Source: Dyadobacter jejuensis (GTDB lineage Bacteria > Bacteroidota > Bacteroidia > Cytophagales > Spirosomataceae). From it: 64,000 bases of DNA. The position numbers and the translations under genes are program-made. The notes beneath the pieces are model-generated. The model was not told the DNA's origin. It did not search any database and was given only the letters and a program-made list of their open reading frames with translations. Position 1 is the stretch's first letter. The number at the start of each line of letters is the position of its first letter. Positions 34,735-44,148 of the stretch are shown in pieces. Location of the stretch: contig NZ_QGDT01000002.1 in NCBI RefSeq assembly GCF_003149085.1, positions 248,001-312,000 of the forward strand. The letters run 5' to 3'.

Positions 34735-36237
34735 CTAGTAACCTACATTTTGATCCAATAGCTTATTATTGCGTATTTCGGAGGTAGGAATGGGGAACAA
34801 CAACTCCCTTTCCTTCAGCACCGGCCCATAGGAGAACTGGTGACCCACATAATCTTCGAAAGTTTTGGAGGTCACGTTAAAGGCCTTCCTCCACCGAACC
34901 ATATCGTACCAAGTCCGGTTTTCGAAACTTAATTCATAGATCCGCTCTTTCATGATGGCAGTACCTAAAGTCTCCTTGGTCAAGCCAGATAATGGTGCCA
35001 GTTCCGCCCGTTTCCGTACCAAGTTAACGGCCTCGTAAGCGGCATCATTCGGCCCTTGAGCTTGGTTAGACGCTTCGGCAAAAATCAGCAAAACATCGGC
35101 ATAGCGGATTAGGCACCAATTGAGATCCGAACTCGTCGTAGTCAGGTGTGCAGCGGTATCGAAGTGCTTATAGATATAATAACCACCTAGGTCTACCGTC
35201 TTACTACGGTCGCTACTTAGGGTATAAGAGCGATAATAGAACTCCTTTTCATTGGCTCTTTTATCTCCTGGCTCATAGGACTCTACAAATTCCTTATTGG
35301 CGAATATGGCGCCCGTTTCATCGGAATAGGCCGATATCCCCTGGTTATAAGGAATAATGGACGATTGCCAGCCTGAGGGCTGTAGAAAAGCGGCAAACTG
35401 TACCATAAAGATATTCTCCTGAATATTCTTTTTGGAAGGGTCATGCAAGTCATTATAGCTCGTAAAGAGGCTAAACTGTTTCGAGTCGATCACTTCCTTC
35501 GCTTTGTCGGCGGCATTTTTATAGTATTCAGCTCCTTTTTGAAGGGGATACCCCGCCATGGTGAGGTATACATCCGCCAAGACGGACTTCACCGCCCCCA
35601 TATTCACCCGACCCGTTTTGTCGGTCCAGGGCAGACCCGACGCCTCGGCCGCTTTCAGGTCGGCGACGATCTGGTCGTAAATGGCCGACACTTCTGCCGC
35701 TTCCGGGTACAGCTGCTCTGAGCCCAGTTCGATAGACGTGGTGATCAGTGGCACTTTACCAAAGATCCGCACCAGGTTGTAATAATACCAGGCGCGCAGA
35801 AAATGAGCCTGACCGAGATACTTGTTTTTAGCGGCCTCATCCATATTGATCCCTGGAATCTTTTCAATGGCCAGGTTGGCATTACCAATACCACGGTACG
35901 AGCTCTGCCAATACGTCACTCCATAGCCATTATCGGAGTTATTGACCAGGTTACGCACAAATATACTGTTTTGAGCCTGTCCGAGCTCGGTATTGGCTAG
36001 GCCGGTAGCAAATTCCAACATCATCCACGGCGCCCCACCGAAGCCCCCTCCAGTGGTGGATTTGAGGGCATCGTATATGGCATTCACCGCACTCTCCGCA
36101 TGAGCGGGCTTGGTAAAGTAATTTTCCTTCGTAAAGTTCGATGGATCCGTTTCATCCAAGAAATCACTACATCCACTGCCCCAAAGCATCATGACGCTGC
36201 AAAGTGCGATACGGGCGGTTGTTTTTATATATTTCAT
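34735..36237 (-). CDS. SusD/RagB-family outer-membrane lipoprotein (locus A)
   Basis: 500 residues with a lipoprotein signal peptide and the lipidated Cys at 23 (LWGSGCSDF). The N-terminal SusD-like segment (SAVNAIYDAL) and TPR-like helices are typical (NANLAIEKIPG, GQAHFLRAWYYYNLVRIFG). The C-terminal RagB domain has RYADVLLIFAEASNQ, MKERIYELSFENRTWYDMVRW and FPIPTSEIRNN. SusD proteins lie on the cell surface as the lid over the SusC channel and bind the oligosaccharide or other ligand. It is the last gene of the sigma-FecR-SusC-SusD operon, 21 nt after susC. No degradative enzyme follows, so the ligand cannot be inferred. Confidence 0.95.
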   Translation of the reverse strand: MKYIKTTARIALCSVMMLWGSGCSDFLDETDPSNFTKENYFTKPAHAESAVNAIYDALKSTTGGGFGGAPWMMLEFATGLANTELGQAQNSIFVRNLVNNSDNGYGVTYWQSSYRGIGNANLAIEKIPGINMDEAAKNKYLGQAHFLRAWYYYNLVRIFGKVPLITTSIELGSEQLYPEAAEVSAIYDQIVADLKAAEASGLPWTDKTGRVNMGAVKSVLADVYLTMAGYPLQKGAEYYKNAADKAKEVIDSKQFSLFTSYNDLHDPSKKNIQENIFMVQFAAFLQPSGWQSSIIPYNQGISAYSDETGAIFANKEFVESYEPGDKRANEKEFYYRSYTLSSDRSKTVDLGGYYIYKHFDTAAHLTTTSSDLNWCLIRYADVLLIFAEASNQAQGPNDAAYEAVNLVRKRAELAPLSGLTKETLGTAIMKERIYELSFENRTWYDMVRWRKAFNVTSKTFEDYVGHQFSYGPVLKERELLFPIPTSEIRNNKLLDQNVGY

Positions 36238-36258
36238 CTTTAATAAAAGGCTAAAAGG

Positions 36259-39200
36259 TTACAGACCAATATTGATACCAAACATAAACACCCTTGGCTT
36301 AGGATAATCGTACAAGGCCACCCCCTGATCGAACGCACTACCCGAAGTGGATACCTCAGGATCGTAGCCTTCATATTTGGTAGAAACGAAGAAGTTCTGA
36401 ACCGAAGCATACATTCTTAATCTGTTCAGCTTCAGACGTTCTACGATATCGGGAGAGAAAGTATAGGCCAACAGCAAGTTACGACCTCTTAAGAAGGATG
36501 CTTCACGCACCCGGTCGGTATCGTTATTGGTATTATACCCGGCCGACACTGGTCGTAGCTGCGCAATATTAGTATTCTGATTCTCGGGAGTCCAAGCATT
36601 TAACACCGACCTAAAACTATTGGCAATCCCCTGACGGTCTTCGGCGGAGTGCTTACTGCGGTACAGCACATCGTTGCCATACATAAATTGAAGATCGACG
36701 GTAAAATCAAAATTGCGATACTTAAAGGTGTTCAGGAAGGTTCCAAATCCGTCGGGAATCCCTTTGCCGATCACTACCCGGTCGTTATCATTAATAACCC
36801 CATCTTCGTTAACATCCTTGTATTTGATGTCCCCTGGCTTTTTCAGATACTGAGCCGCCACTGACTCCTCGTCGGTCCCCCAGGTACCCTCATGAACGAA
36901 GCCAAAAAACGAACCTACTGGCTCCCCTTCTCTTACGACCGTGGACCCTATAAAGATATCGGCTCCACCGGTTAGGGCTTTCACTTTGTTTTTGTTGATC
37001 GACAAATTGAAGGTAGTATTCCAAGCGAAGTCCCCTTGATTAATATTGACGGTATTCAGGCCAATTTCCACCCCTTTGTTTTCCATGCTACCGACATTCT
37101 GCGATACCTGGGTAAACCCGCTACTCATAGGCACGGGAGCACTCAAGAGCATATCGGTGGTCAACTTACGGTATACATCAAACTCAACAGACAGGCGGTT
37201 TTGGAATAGCCCCAGTTCGAAGCCCGCATCGATTTGGTGCGTTTTCTCCCAGCGCAAATCAGGGTTCGCCAGGCGGTCTATACCTATCCCAATGGCTCTG
37301 CTGCCGTTGAAGATCACCGAATAGTTGCCCATACCGGCCAAGGCTTGATAGGCCGTAATCTCCGAGTTTCCGGTCACCCCGTAGCTAGTACGTAGCTTTA
37401 GGTTAGAGATAGCCGGGATTTCTTTAATAAAATCCTCCTCCGAGAGCTTCCACGCCAATGCGGCAGAGGGGAAGAAGGCGAAGCGGTTGGCCGATCCAAA
37501 CTTTGAGGAGCCGTCGGCCCTACCCGTAAAGGTGATGAGGTATTTGTCCTTCAAGCTATAATTGAACCTACCAAAATACGAGTTCAAACCATAAGCGCTG
37601 GCACCGGAAGTCGGGGCCACGGCGGTAGCTCCCGCTCCGAGGTTATTATAACCAAAGTAGTCGTCCTGAAAGTTCTGAGAGCGGGCCTGTGCATAAAACT
37701 GATCGACATGCTGCCAAGAAAACCCTAGTAAAGCATTAATCGAATGGTCGGTGCCGAGTTTTTTGTTATAGGTCAAATAATTCTCAAACTGCCAGCTGTT
37801 ATACCGATCGTTGCGCACGTAAGCATCCCCTCCTTGGTTTCTCGAAATATAATTCAAGGTTCGCCCTCCGTAATAGTCGTTGCGTTGATTGATGATATTG
37901 GTCCCTACAGAAGTCCGAAGTTGCAAATCTTTTCCGAAAGAAATATTAGAGTAAATGTTCCCCAACAAGGTTTGGGTCTTTAGATAAAACAAACGCTCAT
38001 TGACGATATTGACGGGATTACCCCCACCTTCCATGCCTGGATAATCCTCATTTCCACCCCAGCGTCCATCGGGATATTTGACGGGAATAATAGGCAATGC
38101 CTCCAGCACTTGGCGCATGGCTATAATACCTCCGCCTCCTAATGGGTCGATTTGGCTTTCATTCTGATCGTTATAGCCCATACTTCCCCCAACTTTCAAC
38201 CATTTCTTGATCTGGCTGTCGAAGACAAACCGACCCGAATACCGCTTAAGCCAGGACTCCCGGATAATCCCATTTTCATTCCTATAACCCAGATATACCC
38301 CGTAGCTATCCTTTTCATTTCCTCCTGAAAACGACAGTTGATGATTTTGCGTAATGGCCTTTTGAGTGGCTTCTTTTTGCCAGTCGGTATCATAAAGGGG
38401 CTGACCGTTGGCATCGAACAGTAGTGGATTGGTACGTTTGGTTTTAGGATCCGTGTACTTACCACCGGCCCAGCCTACTGGGTCATATTTGGCGGCATTG
38501 GAATAGGCAATCTCCTCTACCTCCAAAAACTCCTTAGAATTCAGCAATTCCAATTTTTTTGCCAGAACTCCTACACTGACGTCCGCATCGTAGTTGATCT
38601 GCCCACCTCGGCTCGAGCCCCTCTTGGTGGTAACCAGTATTACCCCGTTGGCACCCCTTGCACCATAAATAGCCGTCGCCGACGCATCTTTTAGCACTTC
38701 AATAGAGGCGATGTCATTGGGGTTGATATAGTCGATAGGCGTACTCCCGTTGGACAGTCCGGTTGCGTTCAAAATCACCCCATCGATAACATACAAGGGG
38801 TTGTTAGCCACACTTACCGAGGTATTTCCCCGGATGCGGATATTGGCACGTCCCCCAGGCCTACCGGAGTTCACCGATACGTTGACGCCCGTCATTCTAC
38901 CGGCTAGCGCTTGATTCAGAGAGGCAGCGGGGCGTTCCTGTAGGGTTTCGCCTTTCACGGTACTCACGGCCCCAGTCAGGTCCGATTTCCGCGCCGTTCC
39001 ATACCCTACCACCACGATCTCATCCAATGCATTGGTGTCTTGTTCCAAATTAAGCTCAAGGCTCGTCCTGCTTCCTACCGTTACTTCCTTGGACTTATAG
39101 CCAACAAAACTAAGTACCAAAACCGCATTATTGCCAAGTGACTCCGGTATATCGAGTTGAAAGGAGCCATCGGCTCCAGTGGATGTTCCACGCTGGGTGC

Positions 39201-39702
39201 CTTTTATAACCACACTTACGCCGGGTAACCCCATACCACTCTCGTCCTTTACCAGGCCTTGAATACTCCGATCGACGATAAGGGGTACTGAACTGACAGG
39301 CTGCAATACCGATTGTGTAGAAGTGCTGGATCGTGGACGCTCGCCTTCCTGATTCTTTTTATCGGTAATCACGAAGGTATTGGCTCTGGTTTTCTTAAAA
39401 AACAAACCGTGTTTCTTCAGCAGCAAGTCTAGGTTTTTCTCGATGGTCCAGGTATAATTCAGCTGCTTGGAGGTAACGTCTACGGAACCTACCAGTCGGT
39501 CCTCAAATATGATTTCGACCCCATAATGCCGTTGTAAGTCCAACAGCACATTCTTCAGTTTCAAATCCTGTTCCTCCGACCGTATATGGGAGGTAACGCG
39601 GGAGGCAAATGCCATATCCTGAGCCGTAATAGGGGGTGCTTGTTGCATCAGAAGCACCATCCCAATCAGCGCAGATTGCCTTGCGGAAAGTTTTATGTTC
39701 AT
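36259..39702 (-). CDS. SusC/RagA-family TonB-dependent receptor with STN domain (locus A)
   Basis: 1147 residues. A signal peptide ends near residue 27 (PPITAQ). Then come an STN domain (about 45-112, VLLDLQRHYGVEIIFEDRLVG), a CarboxypepD_reg-like beta-sandwich (about 143-225, IQGLVKDESGMGLPGVSVVIKGT), a plug domain (from about 230: DEIVVVGYGTARKSDLTG, NIRIRGNTSV, LYVIDGV, VLKDASATAIYGARGANGV) and a 22-strand barrel ending FMFGINIGL. It imports its ligand across the outer membrane using TonB energy. The STN domain allows it to signal to the FecR protein encoded 20 nt upstream, which in turn controls the sigma factor. This is the usual trans-envelope switch. Confidence 0.96.
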   Translation of the reverse strand: MNIKLSARQSALIGMVLLMQQAPPITAQDMAFASRVTSHIRSEEQDLKLKNVLLDLQRHYGVEIIFEDRLVGSVDVTSKQLNYTWTIEKNLDLLLKKHGLFFKKTRANTFVITDKKNQEGERPRSSTSTQSVLQPVSSVPLIVDRSIQGLVKDESGMGLPGVSVVIKGTQRGTSTGADGSFQLDIPESLGNNAVLVLSFVGYKSKEVTVGSRTSLELNLEQDTNALDEIVVVGYGTARKSDLTGAVSTVKGETLQERPAASLNQALAGRMTGVNVSVNSGRPGGRANIRIRGNTSVSVANNPLYVIDGVILNATGLSNGSTPIDYINPNDIASIEVLKDASATAIYGARGANGVILVTTKRGSSRGGQINYDADVSVGVLAKKLELLNSKEFLEVEEIAYSNAAKYDPVGWAGGKYTDPKTKRTNPLLFDANGQPLYDTDWQKEATQKAITQNHQLSFSGGNEKDSYGVYLGYRNENGIIRESWLKRYSGRFVFDSQIKKWLKVGGSMGYNDQNESQIDPLGGGGIIAMRQVLEALPIIPVKYPDGRWGGNEDYPGMEGGGNPVNIVNERLFYLKTQTLLGNIYSNISFGKDLQLRTSVGTNIINQRNDYYGGRTLNYISRNQGGDAYVRNDRYNSWQFENYLTYNKKLGTDHSINALLGFSWQHVDQFYAQARSQNFQDDYFGYNNLGAGATAVAPTSGASAYGLNSYFGRFNYSLKDKYLITFTGRADGSSKFGSANRFAFFPSAALAWKLSEEDFIKEIPAISNLKLRTSYGVTGNSEITAYQALAGMGNYSVIFNGSRAIGIGIDRLANPDLRWEKTHQIDAGFELGLFQNRLSVEFDVYRKLTTDMLLSAPVPMSSGFTQVSQNVGSMENKGVEIGLNTVNINQGDFAWNTTFNLSINKNKVKALTGGADIFIGSTVVREGEPVGSFFGFVHEGTWGTDEESVAAQYLKKPGDIKYKDVNEDGVINDNDRVVIGKGIPDGFGTFLNTFKYRNFDFTVDLQFMYGNDVLYRSKHSAEDRQGIANSFRSVLNAWTPENQNTNIAQLRPVSAGYNTNNDTDRVREASFLRGRNLLLAYTFSPDIVERLKLNRLRMYASVQNFFVSTKYEGYDPEVSTSGSAFDQGVALYDYPKPRVFMFGINIGL

Positions 39703-39722
39703 ATTAAAAAGGTTAAGGTGAT

Positions 39723-40733
39723 TTAAAAGTTAGAAATTTGAATGGTATCATCTTTTACAGGCTCCACCCGCAGGTTGAGCACTTCAGAAATAGTCTTTAA
39801 GAGTTCGTCAACATCTTTGGTTTTAAAATTGCCGGTAATTTTCCTATCGAGAATATCCTTACGCGCCACTACGGTAAGGCCATAATTATCACGGATCATT
39901 TGACTCACCTCTCTAACAGAGGTCGCGTTAAACACATAACGCTGCTCTTTCCAAGCCCCAAAGGCATCAGGGTCTGGCTGCTTGAGTATCTGAACACCAC
40001 CGTGGGGATTGAGCTTAGCCAAGTCGCCGGGCTTCATGGTGACGCCTTTGTTTTTGGCCTTTTCGGTATAGGCAATACGTACACTGCCTGACTTCAATGC
40101 TACCTCGGTGGCTCTAGGCCTGGCCAGCACCGAAAACTCGGTTCCGAGGACCTGCACCTGGAAGGTATCGGAAGTTTGGACCACAAACTGTTGATGGTCT
40201 AGGGTATGACTTACCGCAAACTCGGCCTCCCCTTCTAAGAGAACCTTTCTAACCTTCCCATAAAAACCAATTCGAGGGACCTTTAAGCTAGAATTGGCAT
40301 TCAGGGATACCCGGCTTCCATCTTCCAGATATATATTGGTGGTTTGCCCGTAGCCAGTTCTATAATCTTTATACCACAAACTATCGCCAAACCATACGCC
40401 TATGCCTAGCACTAATACCAAGGCCACGGCCACTCCCAAAAACGGATGATAGAGAAAGGGCCATTGCCAGAAATTACTGCTCTCCTCAGGCTCCTCTTCT
40501 TCCAATGGCACCGCGTCCATTTCATGCGTTACCCGATACTGTAGGCGTTCCAGAGCCTGCTGCTGGTCGGGAATAAACTGTGGATAACGGGTTTCCCACT
40601 CCATAAGCCAGCCATAATAGCATTCCAGGTTTTCGGAGTTCCGAATCCATTCCTCTACTAGTTTTCGCTCCAGAGGGTTGGAGCGTCCGGATAAATAATC
40701 GAAAAATATATATTTAGAGATTGTCGTTTTCAT
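39723..40733 (-). CDS. FecR-family anti-sigma regulator (locus A)
   Basis: 336 residues. The cytoplasmic N-terminal part (about 1-92, with an acidic EEEEPEESS stretch near 77-86) would hold the sigma factor. One transmembrane helix lies at about 96-115 (FLGVAVALVLVLGIGVWFG). The periplasmic FecR domain (about 130-235: YLEDGSRVSLNANSSLKV, VLLEGEAEFAVSH, FVVQTSDTFQVQVLGTEFSV, GSVRIAY) and the DUF4974 domain (about 255-336) contact the STN domain of SusC. It lies between the sigma gene (62 nt upstream) and susC (20 nt downstream). Confidence 0.94.
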   Translation of the reverse strand: MKTTISKYIFFDYLSGRSNPLERKLVEEWIRNSENLECYYGWLMEWETRYPQFIPDQQQALERLQYRVTHEMDAVPLEEEEPEESSNFWQWPFLYHPFLGVAVALVLVLGIGVWFGDSLWYKDYRTGYGQTTNIYLEDGSRVSLNANSSLKVPRIGFYGKVRKVLLEGEAEFAVSHTLDHQQFVVQTSDTFQVQVLGTEFSVLARPRATEVALKSGSVRIAYTEKAKNKGVTMKPGDLAKLNPHGGVQILKQPDPDAFGAWKEQRYVFNATSVREVSQMIRDNYGLTVVARKDILDRKITGNFKTKDVDELLKTISEVLNLRVEPVKDDTIQISNF

Positions 40734-40795
40734 TATGCTGCGTTTGGCTAGGTGATGAAGGGCGGGGGGCGCGGGAGGATGCGGAAGGAATCTTA

Positions 40796-41464
40796 TTAGA
40801 TACCGCTATTGATAAAGAAAAGGGCCAAAATCAGCCATTCTCCACTTAAAGATGCACGTAGAAATTTTAAGGCTTTCGACACATGTACCTCCACCGTTTT
40901 AGGCGAAATATCGAGTTCCTTGGCGATTTCGTGGTATTTCTTATTCTCGAAACGACTCATCAGAAAAACCTTCTGGCATTGCTTGGGCAACTGATCGATT
41001 ACTTCGTTGATTTTAATACTCAGATTATTGAAATGGATTTCGGCATCGGGCTCCGGCTGATTACTCGACAAATTAATATCACCCGATACGGCCAGGGAGT
41101 CGACCTTATATTTGCACTCCCTTTTCATATAACTATAGCATTCGTTGCGTACGGACCGGAAGAGGTAACTCGTATAGGAAGTGGTGATATTCTCGTAGGA
41201 GCGGGTCCTGTAAAATTGAAAGAACACCTCACTAACTAAGTCCTCGGCGATCTGCCTAGAATATACAAATCGAACGGCGTGGCTGCATAGGGGACCATAA
41301 AAGCGACGAAACAAGAGTTCGAGCCCCTTGCTGGGGCAAGAATCGAAGGTGGTTTGGATAAAAAAGTTGGTATCCATTTCGTGAGCGGCATCTTCCTTAT
41401 GTGCTTGCTCGGTCACGAATGGTCGCTTACTAGGTCGTTCTTCCTTGGCATATAGTCCGTTCAT
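40796..41464 (-). CDS. ECF RNA polymerase sigma factor (locus A)
   Basis: 222 residues from the first Met; an alternative start at Met30 (MDTNFFIQTTF) would give 193 residues, closer to the family's usual length. Region 2 is LLFRRFYGPLCSHAVRFVYSRQIAEDLVSEVFF and region 4 is LPKQCQKVFLMSRFENKKYHEIAKEL with DISPKTVEVHVSKALKFLR. There is a short hydrophobic C-terminal tail (LILALFFINSGI). It should direct transcription of its own fecR-susC-susD operon when the receptor is occupied. A perfect palindrome sits 13 nt upstream of the first Met. Confidence 0.93.
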   Translation of the reverse strand: MNGLYAKEERPSKRPFVTEQAHKEDAAHEMDTNFFIQTTFDSCPSKGLELLFRRFYGPLCSHAVRFVYSRQIAEDLVSEVFFQFYRTRSYENITTSYTSYLFRSVRNECYSYMKRECKYKVDSLAVSGDINLSSNQPEPDAEIHFNNLSIKINEVIDQLPKQCQKVFLMSRFENKKYHEIAKELDISPKTVEVHVSKALKFLRASLSGEWLILALFFINSGI

Positions 41465-41477
41465 ACAATCCTACGTT

Positions 41478-41492
41478 TTGTAATAATTACAA
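41478..41492 (-). promoter_or_regulatory. Perfect palindrome just upstream of the locus A sigma gene
   Basis: TTGTAAT-A-ATTACAA, a 7-bp inverted repeat around one base, 13 nt before the annotated start codon. It could be an operator or a small RNA hairpin that hides the ribosome site. Confidence 0.4.
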
Positions 41493-41628
41493 GACTTTTT
41501 TGTACCCGAATTCCCTTACTAAACTAATAAAAAAACTTACTTTATTTTTATTTATAAAATTCATCAGGCCGAAACATGCTCATTTTAATCTAAAACAAGA
41601 AGCAAAAACTTAGCTATTAACACAAAAA

Positions 41629-41653
41629 AGGCTATCCATACAGCGGATAGCCT
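41629..41653 (-). terminator. Terminator after the GMC oxidoreductase gene
   Basis: A 9-bp stem (AGGCTATCC/GGATAGCCT) with a 7-nt loop, followed on the minus strand by six T, about 33 nt beyond the stop codon. Confidence 0.88.
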
Positions 41654-41686
41654 CTTAGGGGTTTTATTAAAATTACTTTTATTTGC

Positions 41687-43399
41687 TTAGAGATTTTTAG
41701 CTTTAATCTCCTTGATCGCATGGTCTACAGCCCTTGCCGAAAATGCCATATAGGTAAGCGAGGGATTTTGGGTGGAAGTAGACGTCATAGCGGCTCCATC
41801 CGTAACGAATACGTTTTTGACGGAATGAAGCTGATTCCATTTGTTGAGTAAGGAGGTCTTGGGATCCTTACCCATCCTAACCCCACCCATTTCGTGGATG
41901 TCGTTTCCAGGGACCCGGTGGTTGTCGTGGGTGCGGATATTGGTAAAGCCTGCCTTCGTATACATCTCCGTCATCTGCTCCATATAGTCCTTCACCATCT
42001 TCTCGTCGTTATCGTCATAGCCGATGTTGATACGCAACATAGGCATGCCAAAGGGATCTTTTTTGTTAGGATCGAGCGCCACATAACTACTTTCTTTGGG
42101 GATGGTTTCACCCATCATATGCGAACCTACGTGCCAACCCCCATATTTGGTTTTAGACAAACTCTCTTTAAGTTCCTCACCCATTCCATTCTTATCGTTA
42201 TAAGTGCTTCTATTGGCACCAAATCCGGCGGCGTAGCCCCTCAAGAAATCGGTCTCCTGTTTGTAGACGTTTCTAAAACGGGGAATATACCCACTGTTGG
42301 GTCTGCGGCCATCGGTGGTAGAGTCTAAGAAGCCGTCGTAGTCGGCCGATACGGTGGCCCGATAATTATGAAAGGCCACATATTTTCCCATTAGGCCATT
42401 ATCGTTGCCTAGGCCATTGGGGAAGCGGGAAGAGGTAGAGTTTAGTAAGATCAGATTGGTATTCAATGCCGAGGCATTAACAAAAATAATCTTGGCATAA
42501 AACTCGATCATTTCTTGCGTATTGCTATCCAACACCCGAACGCCCGTCGCTTTGCCTAGCTTTTCGTCGTAGATCAACGAATGCACCACCGAGTCGGGAC
42601 GTAGGGTAAGATTGCCCGTTTTTAAGGCCCAAGGGATCGTCGATGCGTTGCTACTAAAATAGCCTCCAAAGGGACAGCCTCTTTCGCACATGGTACGATG
42701 CTGGCAGGTAGCGCGTCCTTGGTCGAGGTGTATTTGCTTGGCATCGGTGATATGAGCGGCCCGGCCGATGATGATATGCCTATCTTGATAGGTCTGAGCT
42801 ACTTTTTCCTTAAAATATTTTTCTACACAATTCAAATCATGGGGCTTAAGGAACTCCCCGTCTGGAAGTGCATCAATCCCATCTTTATTTCCTGTGATAC
42901 CGGCAAATTTCTCAACATGGCTATACCAAGGCGCCAAGTCCTGATAGCCAATGGGCCACTCTACCGCGAACTGGTCGCGGGCCGGGCCGTCAAAGTCAAA
43001 CTGGCTCCACCGTTGCGTCTGTCGAGCCCATAGGAGCGACTTTCCTCCTACCTGGTAGCCGCGTATCCACTGAAAGGGCTGCTCCTGAATATATGGATGC
43101 TCGTCGTCCTTGGCAAAAAAATGCGCCGACGACTCTTTGAAGTTATAACAACTGGCCGCTATGGGATTGGCATCCACCACCGCCTTAGGCATACGTTCCC
43201 GATGGGCAAACTCCCACGGCATCATGTTGGTGGTAGGGTAATCCTTGATATGCTCTACGTTTCTTCCTCTTTCGAGAAGCAAGGTTTTCATCCCTTTTTC
43301 GGTCAATTCCTTGGCCGACCATCCACCACTGATCCCCGAACCAATCACGATTGCATCGTATGTCCGGGCATTTTTACTGTCAATATTAAAATTCGCCAT
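41687..43399 (-). CDS. GMC-family oxidoreductase
   Basis: 570 residues. The N-terminal FAD-binding motif is IVIGSGISGGWSAKEL with the ribose-binding acidic residue in LLLERGRN. A GMC signature follows (GYQVGGKSLLWARQTQRW). The cysteine-containing segment TCQHRTMCERGCPFGG (about 230-250) is common in the gluconate/fructose-dehydrogenase-like branch. The C-terminal catalytic pair is probably H502 (HEMGGVRMG) and N545 (STQNPSLTYMAF). It oxidises an alcohol group of a sugar or polyol and passes electrons onward. The small subunit is encoded 71 nt upstream in the same direction, so the two probably form a complex. It has no signal peptide of its own and would need to travel with its Tat-like partner. 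Confidence 0.92.
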   Translation of the reverse strand: MANFNIDSKNARTYDAIVIGSGISGGWSAKELTEKGMKTLLLERGRNVEHIKDYPTTNMMPWEFAHRERMPKAVVDANPIAASCYNFKESSAHFFAKDDEHPYIQEQPFQWIRGYQVGGKSLLWARQTQRWSQFDFDGPARDQFAVEWPIGYQDLAPWYSHVEKFAGITGNKDGIDALPDGEFLKPHDLNCVEKYFKEKVAQTYQDRHIIIGRAAHITDAKQIHLDQGRATCQHRTMCERGCPFGGYFSSNASTIPWALKTGNLTLRPDSVVHSLIYDEKLGKATGVRVLDSNTQEMIEFYAKIIFVNASALNTNLILLNSTSSRFPNGLGNDNGLMGKYVAFHNYRATVSADYDGFLDSTTDGRRPNSGYIPRFRNVYKQETDFLRGYAAGFGANRSTYNDKNGMGEELKESLSKTKYGGWHVGSHMMGETIPKESSYVALDPNKKDPFGMPMLRINIGYDDNDEKMVKDYMEQMTEMYTKAGFTNIRTHDNHRVPGNDIHEMGGVRMGKDPKTSLLNKWNQLHSVKNVFVTDGAAMTSTSTQNPSLTYMAFSARAVDHAIKEIKAKNL

Positions 43400-43470
43400 A
43401 TTCTGTTAGTAGTTATTAGGAACTACACTACTTTAATCGTTTTAGCTAAAGGGTAATTTTAAGTCCGTGA

Positions 43471-43989
43471 TTAGCCCTTTACAGGAACACAACCGTGGTA
43501 CCTTGCCGGAACCATCTCATAATGAGTCAGGTTGGTCATCACATATTCCGAATTCATATATCCTTGTATCGTCAGATTCTTTAATAGCCCAATAAAGGAT
43601 TTCTGGTCCTTATCCGATCCCTTTTCAAAGGACTTTAAAACCTGCAACTTATCGCTCTGCTGTAGAGCTGAGAAGGATTTATTGAAGCGGCTCTTACTCG
43701 ATGCCTCAATCTCGGCTAGGCCTTTACTAAAGTTATTTTGAACGGCAGTGTCATAACAATCCTTAACCATCAGCGCCACGAACGCTCCTACCCCTATTTC
43801 ACCGGCACCCGGAGTGTCCGTTTCAGGAATGATGGCTTCAACGGCCACCTCCAAAACCTGGTAGAGCTCAGTGTTCAGAAAACTGGTGGTATGAAGGTCG
43901 GCCTTTTTCCAGCCTTTGGCCCAGGTGGGCAAACTCACTATCGTACCCGCTGCAAGGGCCATTTGGCGTATCGCCGTACGTCTTTCCAT
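43471..43989 (-). CDS. Gluconate 2-dehydrogenase subunit 3-like protein
   Basis: 172 residues. The N-terminus MERRTAIRQMALAAG has an Arg-Arg followed by a hydrophobic stretch, resembling a Tat signal. The rest matches the gluconate 2-dehydrogenase subunit 3 family (VAVEAIIPETDTPGAGEIGVGAFVALMVKDC, GYMNSEYVMTNLTHYEMVPARYHGCVPV). This subunit accompanies GMC-type catalytic subunits and is thought to carry them through the Tat system. It lies directly upstream of the GMC gene. In related Bacteroidota, such pairs have been linked to oxidation of sugars or glycosides (3-keto pathways). Whether that applies here is inference. Confidence 0.9.
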   Translation of the reverse strand: MERRTAIRQMALAAGTIVSLPTWAKGWKKADLHTTSFLNTELYQVLEVAVEAIIPETDTPGAGEIGVGAFVALMVKDCYDTAVQNNFSKGLAEIEASSKSRFNKSFSALQQSDKLQVLKSFEKGSDKDQKSFIGLLKNLTIQGYMNSEYVMTNLTHYEMVPARYHGCVPVKG

Positions 43990-44148
43990 ATTTTTTTAAA
44001 AAATTTATAATACGCTCTAGGTATACAACTCTGCAATTATATCATTATTTGACAGATATAATAAAAATTAACAGCTAATTAACAAAATTCAATACTATAA
44101 TGCTTAAATCCTAATAAAACAGGACGAACATCCGGCCCTTTTTGGAGC

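Noticed and set aside
24263..34735. Lyase and locus A SusCD as one polysaccharide-utilisation locus
   Set aside because: They are separated by four genes on the other strand and two independent regulator units, so co-regulation is not supported.
40765..40783. G-rich tract between the locus A sigma and fecR genes, considered as a G-quadruplex
   Set aside because: Only three separated G3 runs plus a GG are available, and the tract is on the non-coding strand.
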